Positions 48,090 through 57,382 of a stretch of DNA of 64,000 nt are shown here, in pieces. A model generated the notes under the pieces. The model saw only the letters and a program-made list of their open reading frames with translations, ran no database searches and was not told where the DNA came from. The first letter of the stretch is position 1, and each line of letters begins with the position of its first letter. The DNA lies in contig NZ_CP046244.1 in NCBI RefSeq assembly GCF_009735625.1, positions 1,426,001 to 1,490,000 on the forward strand. Direction: 5' to 3'. The position numbers and the translations under genes are program-made. Origin of the DNA: Moorella glycerini (GTDB lineage: Bacteria; Bacillota; DSM-521; Neomoorellales; Neomoorellaceae).

Positions 48090-48350
48090 ATGCGGGCAGA
48101 TATGGAAGTAAGGCTTATCCATAATGGCAGGGAATGGATAGCCGGTGATGCTAATTTTGAGGCCAGGGGTCGCACCCTGGTTGAACTGGACCAGAGCATT
48201 AAAAACGCCCTGCGGCAAAGCGGCAAATTTCAGCAGGGAACCAAAATAACGGTCCTGATGAAATTTGATTACGAAACCATGCCCGATTATGCCCGGGTGC
48301 GGCAGTACATGCCCGCTTATTTCAACCGCGTGTTAGCAGTGGAATTATAG
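48090..48350 (+). CDS. Small conserved protein (DUF5395-like)
   Basis: An 86-residue soluble protein: MEVRLIHNGREWIAG, FEARGRTLVELDQSIKNALRQ, and the C-terminal RQYMPAYFNRVLAVEL. The pattern resembles DUF5395, a family of unknown function in anaerobic Firmicutes; the match is from memory. ATG at 48090 with AAGGAG 10 bases upstream. It lies 59 bases after the thioesterase and ends before a strong terminator. Confidence 0.65.
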   Translation: MRADMEVRLIHNGREWIAGDANFEARGRTLVELDQSIKNALRQSGKFQQGTKITVLMKFDYETMPDYARVRQYMPAYFNRVLAVEL

Positions 48351-48400
48351 TAATGGTAACAGAGGTTGTTGGCCACCAAGCGAAGCCATGCCTGAATGAA

Positions 48401-48440
48401 AAACCCGTCGCTCCAGTTTTTTAGCCAGGCGACGGGTTTT
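48401..48440 (+). terminator. Intrinsic terminator after the DUF5395-like gene
   Basis: AAACCCGTCGC pairs with GCGACGGGTTT (11 bp, 17-base loop), followed by TATCCTTT. The stem would also function on the minus strand. Confidence 0.75.
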
Positions 48441-48571
48441 ATCCTTTCTCTGGACTTTAGGCGTGGTATTACCATGGGGCGGGTCATGCCTGGCAGGCCT
48501 GGAGAGAGCATAGATTCCCTGGCAAAACTATGGTAAAATATCTTCAGGCAAAAAGGCGGGAGGTGTTAATA

Positions 48572-49162
48572 GTGAGCCTGGCCCTAAAGGAAATAGCAAC
48601 TAGCAAAGATAAGGTGTATACCTACGACGATTACTGCCGGCTACCGGAGGGAGCTCCTTACCAGCTCATCGGGGGGGAACTGGTATTGACACCATCGCCG
48701 ACTTCTTACCACCAGATAATTTCTATGCAGCTCGTGTCTAAAATGGTCGCTTATGTAACCACCAATGATTTGGGTATAGTTTTAGATGCCCCCCTGGATG
48801 TCTATCTCGAGGAAACGGAAACTTATCAACCAGACATTCTTTTCATCAGCCGGGAGCGGCTCAATATCATCAAGAAAGAAAAAATCATAGGAGCCCCCGA
48901 CCTGGTAGTAGAAATTCTTTCTCCCACCACGGCTTACTATGACCTGCGTAAGAAATACCGGATTTATGAAAAACATGGAGTCCGGGAGTACTGGCTGGTG
49001 GATCCGGAGGAAAGATGCGTCCAGGTTTATATCGCGGAGGCAGGCAAATTTAAGCTGGATCAGGAAGTAGAAAAGAAAGGGATTGTTTGCTCGCGGGTAA
49101 TTGAAGGTTTTTCTATAGATGCCGCCGCTATTTTCCATAACCCCCTGGTGGCAAGCCAATAA
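48572..49162 (+). CDS. Uma2-family (DUF820) putative PD-(D/E)XK nuclease
   Basis: A 196-residue protein of the Uma2/DUF820 family, widespread in cyanobacteria and thermophilic Firmicutes, with a restriction-endonuclease fold. The likely catalytic residues are in QLIGGELVLTP (Glu), YQPDILFISRERL (Asp) and APDLVVEILSP (Glu-x-Leu after Asp). YEKHGVREYWLVDPEERCVQVY is the family hallmark. GTG at 48572 with GGGAGG 8 bases upstream. Its biological role is unknown; a mobile or selfish origin is often suspected. It stands alone before the rpsF operon. Confidence 0.88.
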   Translation: MSLALKEIATSKDKVYTYDDYCRLPEGAPYQLIGGELVLTPSPTSYHQIISMQLVSKMVAYVTTNDLGIVLDAPLDVYLEETETYQPDILFISRERLNIIKKEKIIGAPDLVVEILSPTTAYYDLRKKYRIYEKHGVREYWLVDPEERCVQVYIAEAGKFKLDQEVEKKGIVCSRVIEGFSIDAAAIFHNPLVASQ

Positions 49163-49225
49163 ACCGGCACTGCTACTGTAGCAGGCCCCTGTAACCGGTC
49201 GGTTTAAACCCGCCTGGCAAAACCC

Positions 49226-49254
49226 TTGCCCGGCTGGATCAAGTGTGATATAAT
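49226..49254 (+). promoter_or_regulatory. Promoter of the rpsF-ssb-rpsR operon
   Basis: TTGCCC (49226-49231), 17-base spacer, TATAAT (49249-49254) with a TGn extension. Confidence 0.75.
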
Positions 49255-49266
49255 CTTCCGGAAAAG

Positions 49267-49311
49267 CTTCCCTGCTCCACCGGCGGGTGGGGCCATAAGT
49301 CCACAGGGAGG
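49267..49311 (+). promoter_or_regulatory. Candidate S6:S18 autoregulatory leader of rpsF
   Basis: CTTCCCTG (49267-49274) can pair with CAGGGAGG (49304-49311), which overlaps the rpsF Shine-Dalgarno sequence. Inside is the hairpin CCACC-GGCG-GGTGG (49277-49290). Leaders that bind the S6:S18 complex and block rpsF translation are known in many bacteria; this one has the right position and can mask the ribosome site. Confidence 0.5.
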
Positions 49312-49323
49312 AGGTGCTGTCGT

Positions 49324-49620
49324 TTGCGTAATTACGAAGTTGTTTTCGTAATTAAGCCCGACCTGGAAGCCGAAGCTACTGCCGCAGTGGTAGAGAAATT
49401 TACCAGGCTGGTAGCCGAACAGGGCGGCCAGGTTACCGAGGTAGACCAGTGGGGCAAAAAGCGGATGGCCTATGAGGTGCGCAAGTACCGGGAGGGCTAT
49501 TATGTCCTCATGAAGTTTAAAGGTACGCCGGCCGTGGCCCAGGAACTGGAGCGGGTATTAAAGATTACCGACGAGGTAATTCGCTACCTGATAACGCGCC
49601 TGGAAGAAGAAGCCAGCTAA
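49324..49620 (+). CDS. rpsF: 30S ribosomal protein S6
   Basis: A 98-residue ribosomal protein that binds S18 and the central domain of 16S rRNA. RNYEVVFVIKPDLEAEATAAV, the DQWGKKRMAYEVRKYREGYYVLMKF block and VLKITDEVIRYLITRLEE are typical. TTG start at 49324 with GGAGGAGG upstream. First gene of the operon rpsF-ssb-rpsR, the usual bacterial order. Confidence 0.98.
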   Translation: MRNYEVVFVIKPDLEAEATAAVVEKFTRLVAEQGGQVTEVDQWGKKRMAYEVRKYREGYYVLMKFKGTPAVAQELERVLKITDEVIRYLITRLEEEAS

Positions 49621-49643
49621 AAGAAAAAGGCGGTGGGAGAAGG

Positions 49644-50084
49644 ATGTTAAACCGGGTAATTTTAATTGGCCGGCTGACGCGGGACCCCGAACTGCGCTAT
49701 ACGGCCAGCGGCGTTGCGATGACGACCTTTACCCTGGCGGTAGACCGGAATTATGTCAACCAGCAGGGTGAACGAGGAACTGATTTTATCCGCATCACCG
49801 TATGGCGCAAGCTGGCGGAAACCTGCGCCAACCACCTGAACAAGGGCCGCCTGGTAGCCGTTGAAGGCCGCCTCCAGACGCGTTCCTATGAAACGCCCGA
49901 CGGCCAGAAACGCCAGGCTACCGATGTGGTAGCTGACGATGTCCGTTTCCTGGACTGGCCCAAGGATGGTAAAGGCCCCAGTGGAGTGGGCAGCGGTCCC
50001 GCTATGGGTGCCGATAGCTTCAACCAGGATTTTAGCGATATGGGCACGGAAGTAGATATGGGCGAAGACGATTTGCCCTTCTAG
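49644..50084 (+). CDS. ssb: Single-stranded DNA-binding protein
   Basis: A 146-residue tetrameric OB-fold protein that coats ssDNA in replication and repair. OB-fold core residues 1-105: [63 protein letters not shown] in two runs. The acidic tail ends MGEDDLPF, the tip that recruits partner proteins. It lies between rpsF and rpsR as in most Firmicutes. Confidence 0.98.
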   Translation: MLNRVILIGRLTRDPELRYTASGVAMTTFTLAVDRNYVNQQGERGTDFIRITVWRKLAETCANHLNKGRLVAVEGRLQTRSYETPDGQKRQATDVVADDVRFLDWPKDGKGPSGVGSGPAMGADSFNQDFSDMGTEVDMGEDDLPF

Positions 50085-50103
50085 CGAAAGAGGTGAAATA
50101 AGT

Positions 50104-50331
50104 TTGCGGCGTGACAAGAAACGTTCCCGGAAGCGGGTTTGCAGCTTCTGTGTCGATAAAATCGAACAGGTAGACTACAAAGATGTAAACCGCCTCCGCC
50201 GCTATATCAGCGAACGGGGTAAGATTTTGCCCCGCCGTATTTCCGGCAATTGCGCCCATCACCAGCGCCAGCTGACCACGGCTATCAAACGGGCGCGGGC
50301 CCTGGCCCTGTTGCCCTACACGGTGGAATAG
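50104..50331 (+). CDS. rpsR: 30S ribosomal protein S18
   Basis: A 75-residue basic ribosomal protein. [42 protein letters not shown] (in parts) and the C-terminal [20 protein letters not shown] are typical. It keeps the Cys pair CSFC of the zinc-binding type. TTG start at 50104 with AGAGGTG upstream. Confidence 0.98.
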   Translation: MRRDKKRSRKRVCSFCVDKIEQVDYKDVNRLRRYISERGKILPRRISGNCAHHQRQLTTAIKRARALALLPYTVE

Positions 50332-50426
50332 CTACGGTAAAGCTTAAAGGAGCTTAAGGTGCCACCGCGGCGGTTAGATTGCCGCCAGCGAAGAAATGAA
50401 ATGCAGGGAGTTGGAGGCTTCTAATC

Positions 50427-50525
50427 AGAAACTGGCGCAGCCAGTTTCTACAGAAATTCTGATTTCCGACTTCCTGCCTCTGATTTCTGATTTAAAGAGG
50501 AGGGAGGACAGCAACTCCCTCTTTT
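50427..50525 (+). terminator. Hairpins ending the rpsF operon
   Basis: The 236-base non-coding gap after rpsR holds AGAAACTGGC-GCA-GCCAGTTTCT (50427-50449, perfect 10-bp stem), direct repeats of CTGATTTC, and GAGGGAG ... CTCCCTC followed by TTTTCT (50500-50525), a probable intrinsic terminator. Confidence 0.6.
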
Positions 50526-50606
50526 CTATATACGCCGTTAGGGGGAGTTACCCCGCCGGCGCAAAGTATGAGAGCTAAAATCAGGGGTAATTTGGGTGAT
50601 AATTAC

Positions 50607-51593
50607 ATGCAGACCGAAGGCAGGGTGGCAGCCCTGGCCGAAGGGGCCCTCATGGCAGCCCTGACGGTGGTGCTGGTGCTCACGGGGTATTTTATCCCCC
50701 TTTTGCAGGTATTCACCAACATTATCTGGACGGTCCCCATTGTCGTCCTCATCGTGCGCCGCAACTTACGCCTGGGGGCAATGGCCACCTTGGTGGCCGG
50801 CCTGGCCATAGCCTTTTTTACCGGTCCGGTAAATGCGGCGTTGCTATTTATCCAGTTTGCCGCCCTGGGACTGGTCTATGGTTACCTTTTCAAGGTCAAG
50901 GCCCGGCCCGGCCAGGTGCTGGCAGCCGGGGCGGTTGTTGCGCTCTTTTCTTTGCTTTTGAGCCTTGGCGTGACCTCAAAATTAACAGGGCTACCCCTGG
51001 GGGGGCTGCTCCAGGAATTTGAGGCTACAGTTAATTATACCCTGGAATTTTACCGCCGTACGGGGATGCTGGAGCATATGGGTAGATCGGGGATGACCCC
51101 GGAACAGTTCCAGGCCGCCCTGACCACCATGATCAATCTCCTAAAACTCCTGTTACCGGGGATTTTAATCTCTGCTTCTATCCTGGCCGCCTTCGTTAAT
51201 TACCTGGCGGCTGAAAAGATCCTGCAGCGCCTGGGCCTTATCGAGAGGGGGCTACCGCCTTTCCGTTACTGGCAGTTACCCTGGTACGCCATCTGGGGGG
51301 TAATTGCCGGCCTGGGTCTATGGCAGCTGGGAGATTATTATGACCTGGCTTTTGCCCGGCAGGTGGGGGTGAATATCCTTTATGTATATTTGCCCCTGCT
51401 GGCGGGTAACGGCCTGGCAGCAGTGAGCTTTCTTTTTTACCAGTTGAAACTGGCTCCCTTTTTCAAGGCGGTGCTGGTGATTATTGCCCTGCTCAATGTC
51501 CCGGTGGCCCTGGTTTCCCTGGTAACCCTGGGCTTATTTGACCCGTTTTTCAGCTACCGGCGGCGCATCAATCCGTCTGGTAAAGGAGAGTGA
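50607..51593 (+). CDS. DUF2232 (YybS-like) membrane protein
   Basis: A 328-residue integral membrane protein with about eight helices, matching YybS/DUF2232, whose gene commonly precedes rplI in Firmicutes. It has a substrate-component look: ALAEGALMAALTVVLVLTGYFIPLL and IPLLQVFTNIIWTVPIVVLIVRR resemble ECF-transporter S components. Function unproven. Start is ATG at 50607 (GGGTGAT upstream) or ATG at 50568; neither has a strong ribosome site. Confidence 0.8.
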   Translation: MQTEGRVAALAEGALMAALTVVLVLTGYFIPLLQVFTNIIWTVPIVVLIVRRNLRLGAMATLVAGLAIAFFTGPVNAALLFIQFAALGLVYGYLFKVKARPGQVLAAGAVVALFSLLLSLGVTSKLTGLPLGGLLQEFEATVNYTLEFYRRTGMLEHMGRSGMTPEQFQAALTTMINLLKLLLPGILISASILAAFVNYLAAEKILQRLGLIERGLPPFRYWQLPWYAIWGVIAGLGLWQLGDYYDLAFARQVGVNILYVYLPLLAGNGLAAVSFLFYQLKLAPFFKAVLVIIALLNVPVALVSLVTLGLFDPFFSYRRRINPSGKGE

Positions 51594-51599
51594 GGCGTG

Positions 51600-52052
51600 A
51601 TGAAGGTTATTTTAACTGCTGATGTGCCCAAACTGGGCAACCGGGGGGCAGTAGTGGAAGTAGCCGAGGGCTACGCCCGTAATTATCTCTTACCCCGGGG
51701 CCTGGCGGTGGAAGCCACTGCCGGGCGCATAAAGGAATTAAACCGGGAAAAGAAACGCCAGGAAGAGAAAAAGAGCCAGGAGCTGGCACAGGCCCGGCGC
51801 CAGGCCGGCCAGCTCAACGGTGCCCTGGTCCAGGTGACCACCCGCGCCGGTGATAAGGGCAAACTTTTTGGTTCAGTTACCAATAAAGAAATAGCCCAGG
51901 CAATTAAAAACACTTTTCATCTGGACATCGACAGGCGTAAAATAGATCTCAAAGAGCCCATCAAGGCCCTGGGCAATTATGAAGTTACCTTGAAATTGCA
52001 TCCTGAGGTCCAGGCCCGCCTGCGGGTACAGGTGGTGGCAGAGGGGAGTTAA
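51600..52052 (+). CDS. rplI: 50S ribosomal protein L9
   Basis: A 150-residue two-domain ribosomal protein. The N-domain MKVILTADVPKLGNRGAVVEVAEGYARNYLLPRGLAVEA (in runs) binds 23S rRNA. The long helix (KELNREKKRQEEKKSQELAQ) joins the C-domain GDKGKLFGSVTNKEIAQAI. The ATG at 51600 is one codon after a GTG and matches the family start. The preceding gene ends 6 bases upstream and lonC begins 4 bases after the stop, so transcription is continuous. Confidence 0.98.
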   Translation: MKVILTADVPKLGNRGAVVEVAEGYARNYLLPRGLAVEATAGRIKELNREKKRQEEKKSQELAQARRQAGQLNGALVQVTTRAGDKGKLFGSVTNKEIAQAIKNTFHLDIDRRKIDLKEPIKALGNYEVTLKLHPEVQARLRVQVVAEGS

Positions 52053-52056
52053 AGCC

Positions 52057-54021
52057 ATGTCAGAAAATATAACCGCAGCCGTTGACGCCGGCAAAGAGGT
52101 CCTGCCCGTCCTGGCCAGTGACCGTCATTTACTGGAGCGCCAGGTGGCCGCTTTATACGGTGTTTTATGTGATATTTACGGCACGGACAAAGTAGTTTTA
52201 AGGGCCAGCAAGCTGGAAGCCCTGGATTTAATCCGTTCCGGCGACCTGGCGGCCAGGGTCCTGGCCCTGGAAAAATTGATCTATGAGGACCCCACCATCA
52301 ATGATTTGCCGGCCGAAGAAGAGATACCCCGGGTCCTGACAGCCCTGCAGGAAGAATTAGCCGACTTTATTGCCCGGCGGACGGTGGAAGAAAAGCTGGA
52401 GCAGCGCATTGCCGAAAGGATGCAGGAGCGCCATGAAGAGTATATCCAGGAGATTCGCCGCCAGGTTCTAAAGGAAAATAACGGGCCGGAAAACGCCCAG
52501 ACCCTTAAAAAACTGGCTATTCTGGAAAAGATGTCCCGGATAACCCTATCCCGGACGGCCCTGGAAGCCCTGCGGCCCCGGCGCCTGGAGGAAATCGTCG
52601 GCCAGGACCAGGCCGTGCAGGCCATACTCGCTAAACTCGCCTCTCCCTTTCCCCAGCACATGATCATCTATGGCCCGCCGGGGGTGGGGAAAACGACGGC
52701 GGCCCGCCTGGCCCTGGAAGAAGCCAAGAAGATAAGCAGTTCCCCCTTTAAACCCCAGGCGCCCTTTGTTGAGGTGGACGGTACCACTTTGCGCTGGGAC
52801 CCCCGGGAAGTGACCAACCCTCTTTTGGGCTCGGTCCATGATCCCATTTACCAGGGAGCGCGGCGGGACCTGGCCGAGAGCGGGGTGCCGGAGCCCAAAC
52901 TGGGGCTGGTGACGGAGGCCCATGGCGGTATACTCTTTATTGACGAGATCGGGGAAATGGATCCCCTGCTCCTCAACAAGCTCCTCAAGGTCCTGGAAGA
53001 TAAGCGGGTAGAATTTGATTCCTCTTACTATGACCCGGGCGATGAAAGTGTGCCCCGCTATATTAAAAAACTCTTTGAGGAAGGGGCCCCGGCTGATTTT
53101 ATCCTTATCGGCGCTACGACCCGGGAGCCGGAGGAACTGAACCCGGCCCTGCGCTCCCGCTGCGCTGAGGTATTTTTTGAACCCCTCACGCCGACCCACA
53201 TCCAGACCATTATCAAAGAAGCCGCGGGCCGGCTGGGGGTTAAACTGGAACCGGCGGTACCGGAACTAATCTCCGAATATACCATTGAAGGCCGCAAGGC
53301 CATCAATATCCTGGCCGAAGCTTACGGCCTCAGTCTCTACCAGCAGCAGCGGAAGAAAGGCCGCCGGCGCCGGCTAATTACGGTAGACCATGTCATGCAG
53401 GTGTTAAGAAGCGCCCGCCTGACGCCCTATACTACCGTTAAGGCCAAGGATACGCCGGAAGTCGGCCGGGTACTGGGCCTGGCCGTGGCCGGCTTTGTGG
53501 GTTCGGTCCTGGAGATTGAGGCCATGGCCTTCCCGGCCCGGGAACCGGGGAAAGGTAACATCCGCTTTAATGAGACGGCCGGCAGCATGGCCCGGGACTC
53601 CGTGTTCAATGCCGCTGTGGTATTTCGCCTGCTGACGGGGGAGGATTTATACAACTATGACGTCCACGTCAATATTGTGGGCGGGGCCAATATCGACGGT
53701 CCCTCGGCCGGCCTGGCCATTACCGCTGCCATTATCAGTGCCGTCCAGGAGCGGCCGGTGCGCCAGGATATCGCCGTGACGGGGGAAATCTCCATCCAGG
53801 GAAAAGTCAAGCCGGTAGGCGGGGTGCTGGAGAAAATCTATGGCGCCAAGCAGGCCGGGATGAAGATGGTTTTAATCCCGGCAGAAAATGCGGCCGAGGT
53901 GCCGGCCAGCATCAAGGGGATTGACATCCGGCCCGTGGCTACGGTGGCCGAGGCCCTGGATTACCTGCTGCTGGCGACGGCCGGGGCAAAGAGCCGGCGG
54001 CGGTCGCGGGCGGGAGCCTGA
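52057..54021 (+). CDS. lonC: LonC-type ATP-dependent protease
   Basis: A 654-residue Lon-family protease, shorter than LonA (~800) because the N-terminal substrate-binding domain is replaced by a ~130-residue helical region. AAA+ module: Walker [11 protein letters not shown] (~206-215), Walker [15 protein letters not shown], and [17 protein letters not shown]. The protease domain carries the Ser-Lys dyad: [13 protein letters not shown] (Ser near 550) and [12 protein letters not shown] (Lys near 593), 43 residues apart as in LonA. It sits between rplI and dnaB, a recurring clostridial position. Confidence 0.9.
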   Translation: MSENITAAVDAGKEVLPVLASDRHLLERQVAALYGVLCDIYGTDKVVLRASKLEALDLIRSGDLAARVLALEKLIYEDPTINDLPAEEEIPRVLTALQEELADFIARRTVEEKLEQRIAERMQERHEEYIQEIRRQVLKENNGPENAQTLKKLAILEKMSRITLSRTALEALRPRRLEEIVGQDQAVQAILAKLASPFPQHMIIYGPPGVGKTTAARLALEEAKKISSSPFKPQAPFVEVDGTTLRWDPREVTNPLLGSVHDPIYQGARRDLAESGVPEPKLGLVTEAHGGILFIDEIGEMDPLLLNKLLKVLEDKRVEFDSSYYDPGDESVPRYIKKLFEEGAPADFILIGATTREPEELNPALRSRCAEVFFEPLTPTHIQTIIKEAAGRLGVKLEPAVPELISEYTIEGRKAINILAEAYGLSLYQQQRKKGRRRRLITVDHVMQVLRSARLTPYTTVKAKDTPEVGRVLGLAVAGFVGSVLEIEAMAFPAREPGKGNIRFNETAGSMARDSVFNAAVVFRLLTGEDLYNYDVHVNIVGGANIDGPSAGLAITAAIISAVQERPVRQDIAVTGEISIQGKVKPVGGVLEKIYGAKQAGMKMVLIPAENAAEVPASIKGIDIRPVATVAEALDYLLLATAGAKSRRRSRAGA

Positions 54022-54026
54022 AAGCT

Positions 54027-55361
54027 ATGGCGGACGAGCTGGAAAAAGTCCCTCCCCAGAGCCTCGAGGCCGAGCAGTCCGTCCTGGGGGCCATTATGCT
54101 GGACCGGGAGGCCCTGCTTGCCGTCCTGGAAATCCTTAAGGTCGAAGACTTTTACCGGGAAGCCCACCGGCTGATTTACCGCGCCATCCTGGACCTCAAT
54201 GAGCGCGGTGAGGCCGTCGACCTCCTGACGGTAACGGAGGAACTCCGCCGCCAGGGCCAGCTGGAGGTGGCGGGCGGGGCTGCTTATTTGACCTCCCTGA
54301 CGGGCGATGTACCCAGTGTGGCTAATGCCGGCTATTATGCCCGCCTGGTTGCGGAAAAGGCCACTTTAAGGGCCCTGGTGCAGGCAGCCGGCCGCATTAC
54401 CGAACTGGCCTTGAGCGAAGCCGGGGAAGTGGACCAGATTTTAGATGAGGCTGAACGCCTGATTTTTGAGGTGGCCGGGGGCCGGCGCCGCAGCGGCTTT
54501 GTGCCCATTAAAGAGATCCTGCTGCAAACCTTTGAGCAGCTGGAGCGTTTGAGCGCCCATAAGGGTGAAGTGACCGGCGTACCCACCTTCCACGACCTGG
54601 ACCGCCTTCTTTCCGGCCTGCAGCCTTCCGACCTGATTATCTGCGCTGCCCGGCCGGGGATGGGTAAGACTTCCTTCTGCCTGAATATTGCCCAGCAGGT
54701 GGCTGTCAAACAAAAGCTGCCGGTGGCCATTTTCAGCCTGGAGATGTCCCGGGAGCAGGTGGTGCAGCGCATGCTGGCTGCTGAAGCCATGGTGGAGCAG
54801 CACCGCCTGCGGACGGGCTTTTTAACCGAAGACGACTGGGCGCGGCTGGTCAATGCCGCCGGTATCCTGGGGGAGGCCCCCATCTATATTGACGATACCC
54901 CGGCCATCTCGGCCCTGGAAGTCCGGGCCAAAGCCAGGCGGCTGCAATCAGAAAGCGGCCTGGGCCTGGTGGTGGTCGACTACCTGCAGCTCATGCAGGC
55001 CCACCGCCGGGTGGACAGCCGCCAGCAGGAAATTGCCCTTATCTCCCGGGCCATGAAGGCCCTGGCCAGGGAGCTAAACGTTCCCGTCCTGGTCCTATCC
55101 CAGTTGAACCGCGGTGTCGAGCAGCGCCAGGATAAACGCCCGGTTATGGCCGACCTCCTGGAGAGCGGGGCCATTGAGGCTGACGCCGATGTCATTATCT
55201 TCCTTTACCGGCCCCAGTATTACGACCCGGATACCGAGAAAAAGGGCATTGCCGAGGTTATCGTGGCCAAGCACCGCAATGGGCCGGTGGGAACGGTGGA
55301 AATGGCCTTTTTGCCTGAATTTACCAAATTTGTCGACCTGGCCCCGGAACCGGCCGTTTAA
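54027..55361 (+). CDS. dnaB: Replicative DNA helicase
   Basis: A 444-residue hexameric helicase. The N-terminal primase-interaction domain begins KVPPQSLEAEQSVLGAIMLD. The RecA-like C-domain shows FHDLDRLLSGLQPSDLIICAARPGMGKTSF (in two parts, Walker A ARPGMGKT), FSLEMSREQVVQRMLA, VVVDYLQLM, SQLNRGVEQRQDKRP and DVIIFLYRPQYY. No intein is present. ATG at 54027, 5 bases after lonC. It is the end of the ribosomal/replication operon as in Bacillus. Confidence 0.98.
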   Translation: MADELEKVPPQSLEAEQSVLGAIMLDREALLAVLEILKVEDFYREAHRLIYRAILDLNERGEAVDLLTVTEELRRQGQLEVAGGAAYLTSLTGDVPSVANAGYYARLVAEKATLRALVQAAGRITELALSEAGEVDQILDEAERLIFEVAGGRRRSGFVPIKEILLQTFEQLERLSAHKGEVTGVPTFHDLDRLLSGLQPSDLIICAARPGMGKTSFCLNIAQQVAVKQKLPVAIFSLEMSREQVVQRMLAAEAMVEQHRLRTGFLTEDDWARLVNAAGILGEAPIYIDDTPAISALEVRAKARRLQSESGLGLVVVDYLQLMQAHRRVDSRQQEIALISRAMKALARELNVPVLVLSQLNRGVEQRQDKRPVMADLLESGAIEADADVIIFLYRPQYYDPDTEKKGIAEVIVAKHRNGPVGTVEMAFLPEFTKFVDLAPEPAV

Positions 55362-55379
55362 GAAAGAAGGTTAAAAAAG

Positions 55380-56546
55380 TTGGCACCAGATTCTACCCGC
55401 ATCTGGACCCGGGATTTTATCCTTTTATCCCTGGCCAGTTTCCTGATCTTTACCGGTTTCCAGATGCTCATGCCCACCCTGCCCAAATATGTAGCTGCCC
55501 TGGGTGGTGACAACCTGGTGGTGGGCTTTACCATGGGCATCTTTACCATTTCTGCTGTCCTGGTCCGTCCCTGGCTGGGCCGGGAAATGGACCGCCGTGG
55601 CCGGCGGGGTATCTACCTGCTGGGCTTGTTGATTTTTGCTGTGGCGGTGCTGGGTTATTCCCTTTCACCTTCGATCCTCATCCTGTTTCTTTTTCGCCTC
55701 CTTCATGGCGCCGGCTGGGGCGGTTCCACCACCGCCGGGGGAACCATTGTTACCGACCTTTTACCTCCGCAACGGCGGGCCGAGGGCCTGGGTTATTATG
55801 GCCTGTTTTCCAACCTGGCCATGGCCATTGCCCCGGCCCTGGGGCTGCTGGTCCTGGACCTGGCCGGTTTTAAAGTACTCTTCTTTACTTCCGCAGCCCT
55901 GGCCCTGGCCGCCACCCTGGTGGCCGGCAAGATAAAAATGCCGGCCGTAGCTACTCGCGGCGGGTCCCCGCCGGCCTTTTTTGAGCCTAAAGCCTTACGT
56001 CCGTCCCTGATTGCCTTCTTTATGACCATTACCTATGGCGGTGTGGTAACCTTCCTGACCCTTTATGCCGCCGAACGCGGTATTGCCAATATTGGTCTCT
56101 TTTTTACTTTTTATGCCGCAGCCCTGATGCTCATCCGGCCGCTGGCCGGGATGGTGGCCGACCGGCACGGCCAGGGGCCGGTTTTGGTCCCCGGTTTGCT
56201 GGCGGCCACCCTGGCCACCCTGATCCTGGCCCTGGCCGGCAGCCTCCCGGTTTTCCTCGTAGCCGCCGTCCTCTACGGCCTGGGATTTGGCGCCGCCCAG
56301 CCTACCCTCCAGGCCATGGCCGTGGCCGGCGTAGCTCCCAACCGCCGCGGTGCGGCGAACGGCACCTTTTTTTCCGCCTTTGACCTGGGGATAGGCCTGG
56401 GTTCTACCCTCCTGGGAGTCGTGGCCCGGTTCACCGGTTTTGCCGGTATGTATGCTGTAGCCTCTCTCTTCGGACTGGCCGGACTGCTCACTTTTCTGGC
56501 GGGAAGAAAAGGCAGGGCTGCCCAAAAAGCAACGGCGGGCCCTTAG
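55380..56546 (+). CDS. MFS transporter
   Basis: A 388-residue protein with about 12 hydrophobic helices. The loop 2-3 motif reads VRPWLGREMDRRGRRGIYLLG and the helix 4-5 area HGAGWGGSTTAGGTIVTDLLPPQRRAEGLGYYG, typical of YfcJ/YhhS-like and tetracycline-type exporters. TTG at 55380 with AAGAAGG upstream, 18 bases after dnaB, so it may be read through. Substrate unknown. Confidence 0.88.
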   Translation: MAPDSTRIWTRDFILLSLASFLIFTGFQMLMPTLPKYVAALGGDNLVVGFTMGIFTISAVLVRPWLGREMDRRGRRGIYLLGLLIFAVAVLGYSLSPSILILFLFRLLHGAGWGGSTTAGGTIVTDLLPPQRRAEGLGYYGLFSNLAMAIAPALGLLVLDLAGFKVLFFTSAALALAATLVAGKIKMPAVATRGGSPPAFFEPKALRPSLIAFFMTITYGGVVTFLTLYAAERGIANIGLFFTFYAAALMLIRPLAGMVADRHGQGPVLVPGLLAATLATLILALAGSLPVFLVAAVLYGLGFGAAQPTLQAMAVAGVAPNRRGAANGTFFSAFDLGIGLGSTLLGVVARFTGFAGMYAVASLFGLAGLLTFLAGRKGRAAQKATAGP

Positions 56547-56632
56547 ACCCGTGGGCAGGATGAAAATCCACGTTACGATTTACGTGTAAAACAGCCGGTA
56601 TTAGCCGGTATGTTTTGTAAGGGGGGTGTCTT

Positions 56633-57205
56633 ATGGAAGTCAACATTGCCGGTACCCTGCTTAAACTCCTCCAGGGGGATATTGTCGAGCAAGAGGTAGA
56701 GGCCATTGTCAATGCCGCCAATACCGGCCTGTGGGGTGGCAGTGGCGTCGACGGCGCCATCCACCGCGCCGGGGGACCGGCCATTGCGGCAGAGTGCCGC
56801 CGCATCCGGGAGGAGCAGGGCGGCTGCCCCACCGGCCGGGCGGTCATCACTTCCGGCGGTTTCCTCAAGGCGCGCTACGTTATCCATACCGTAGGTCCCA
56901 TCTGGCACGGTGGCCGGCAAGGAGAAGATGAGCTGCTGGCCAGTGCCTACCGCAGCAGCCTCCAGCTGGCCCGGGAGCGGGGCATCAAATCCCTGGCCTT
57001 TCCTTCCATCAGCACCGGGGCTTACCGCTTCCCCGTGGAGCGAGCCGCCGGGATAGCCATGGCCACGGTAAAGGATTTTTTGACTGCCAATCCGGGTACC
57101 TTTAGCGAAGTACGTTTTGTCCTTTTTTCCCGGCCGGTTCTGGTAGCTTATGAACAGGCCCTGGCGAAGGTATTAGCTTCCGGCCCGCAATATAATACCC
57201 GGTGA
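56633..57205 (+). CDS. Macrodomain (ADP-ribose-binding / deacetylase) protein
   Basis: A 190-residue protein consisting of one macrodomain of the YmdB type, which binds ADP-ribose and often removes acetyl or ADP-ribosyl groups. Blocks: IVNAANTGLWGGSGVDGAIHRAGG (the Asn and the Gly-rich loop), GCPTGRAVITSGGFLKARYVIHTVGP, and FPSISTGAYRFPVERAAGIAM. ATG with GGGGGG about 9 bases upstream. It is followed, after 177 bases, by the DUF763 gene. Confidence 0.94.
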   Translation: MEVNIAGTLLKLLQGDIVEQEVEAIVNAANTGLWGGSGVDGAIHRAGGPAIAAECRRIREEQGGCPTGRAVITSGGFLKARYVIHTVGPIWHGGRQGEDELLASAYRSSLQLARERGIKSLAFPSISTGAYRFPVERAAGIAMATVKDFLTANPGTFSEVRFVLFSRPVLVAYEQALAKVLASGPQYNTR

Positions 57206-57382
57206 TAAGACAGCGTTTGTGGCCGGGGCTTCTTGGGGTGGCGCCGTTGCAGCAGCGAGTTAAGTATTACTTAATTGTGAAATTGAGCACAAAAGCGGAG
57301 TGGAAGCGGCGATGATGTGGAGAAAAGGCGGGGTTAACCCCTTAAGTACAATTTAAATCTTGAATTAAAAGGATGAGCGGCC

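Noticed and set aside
48572-49162. Mobile element around the Uma2-type gene
   Set aside because: No terminal inverted repeats, transposase or target-site duplication could be seen around 48500-49200.
50355-50375. T-box-like string before yybS (AAGGTGCCACCGCGG)
   Set aside because: It lacks the required TGGN bulge of the T-box antiterminator (TGCC is present instead), there is no specifier-loop structure and the downstream gene is not a tRNA-synthetase or amino-acid gene.
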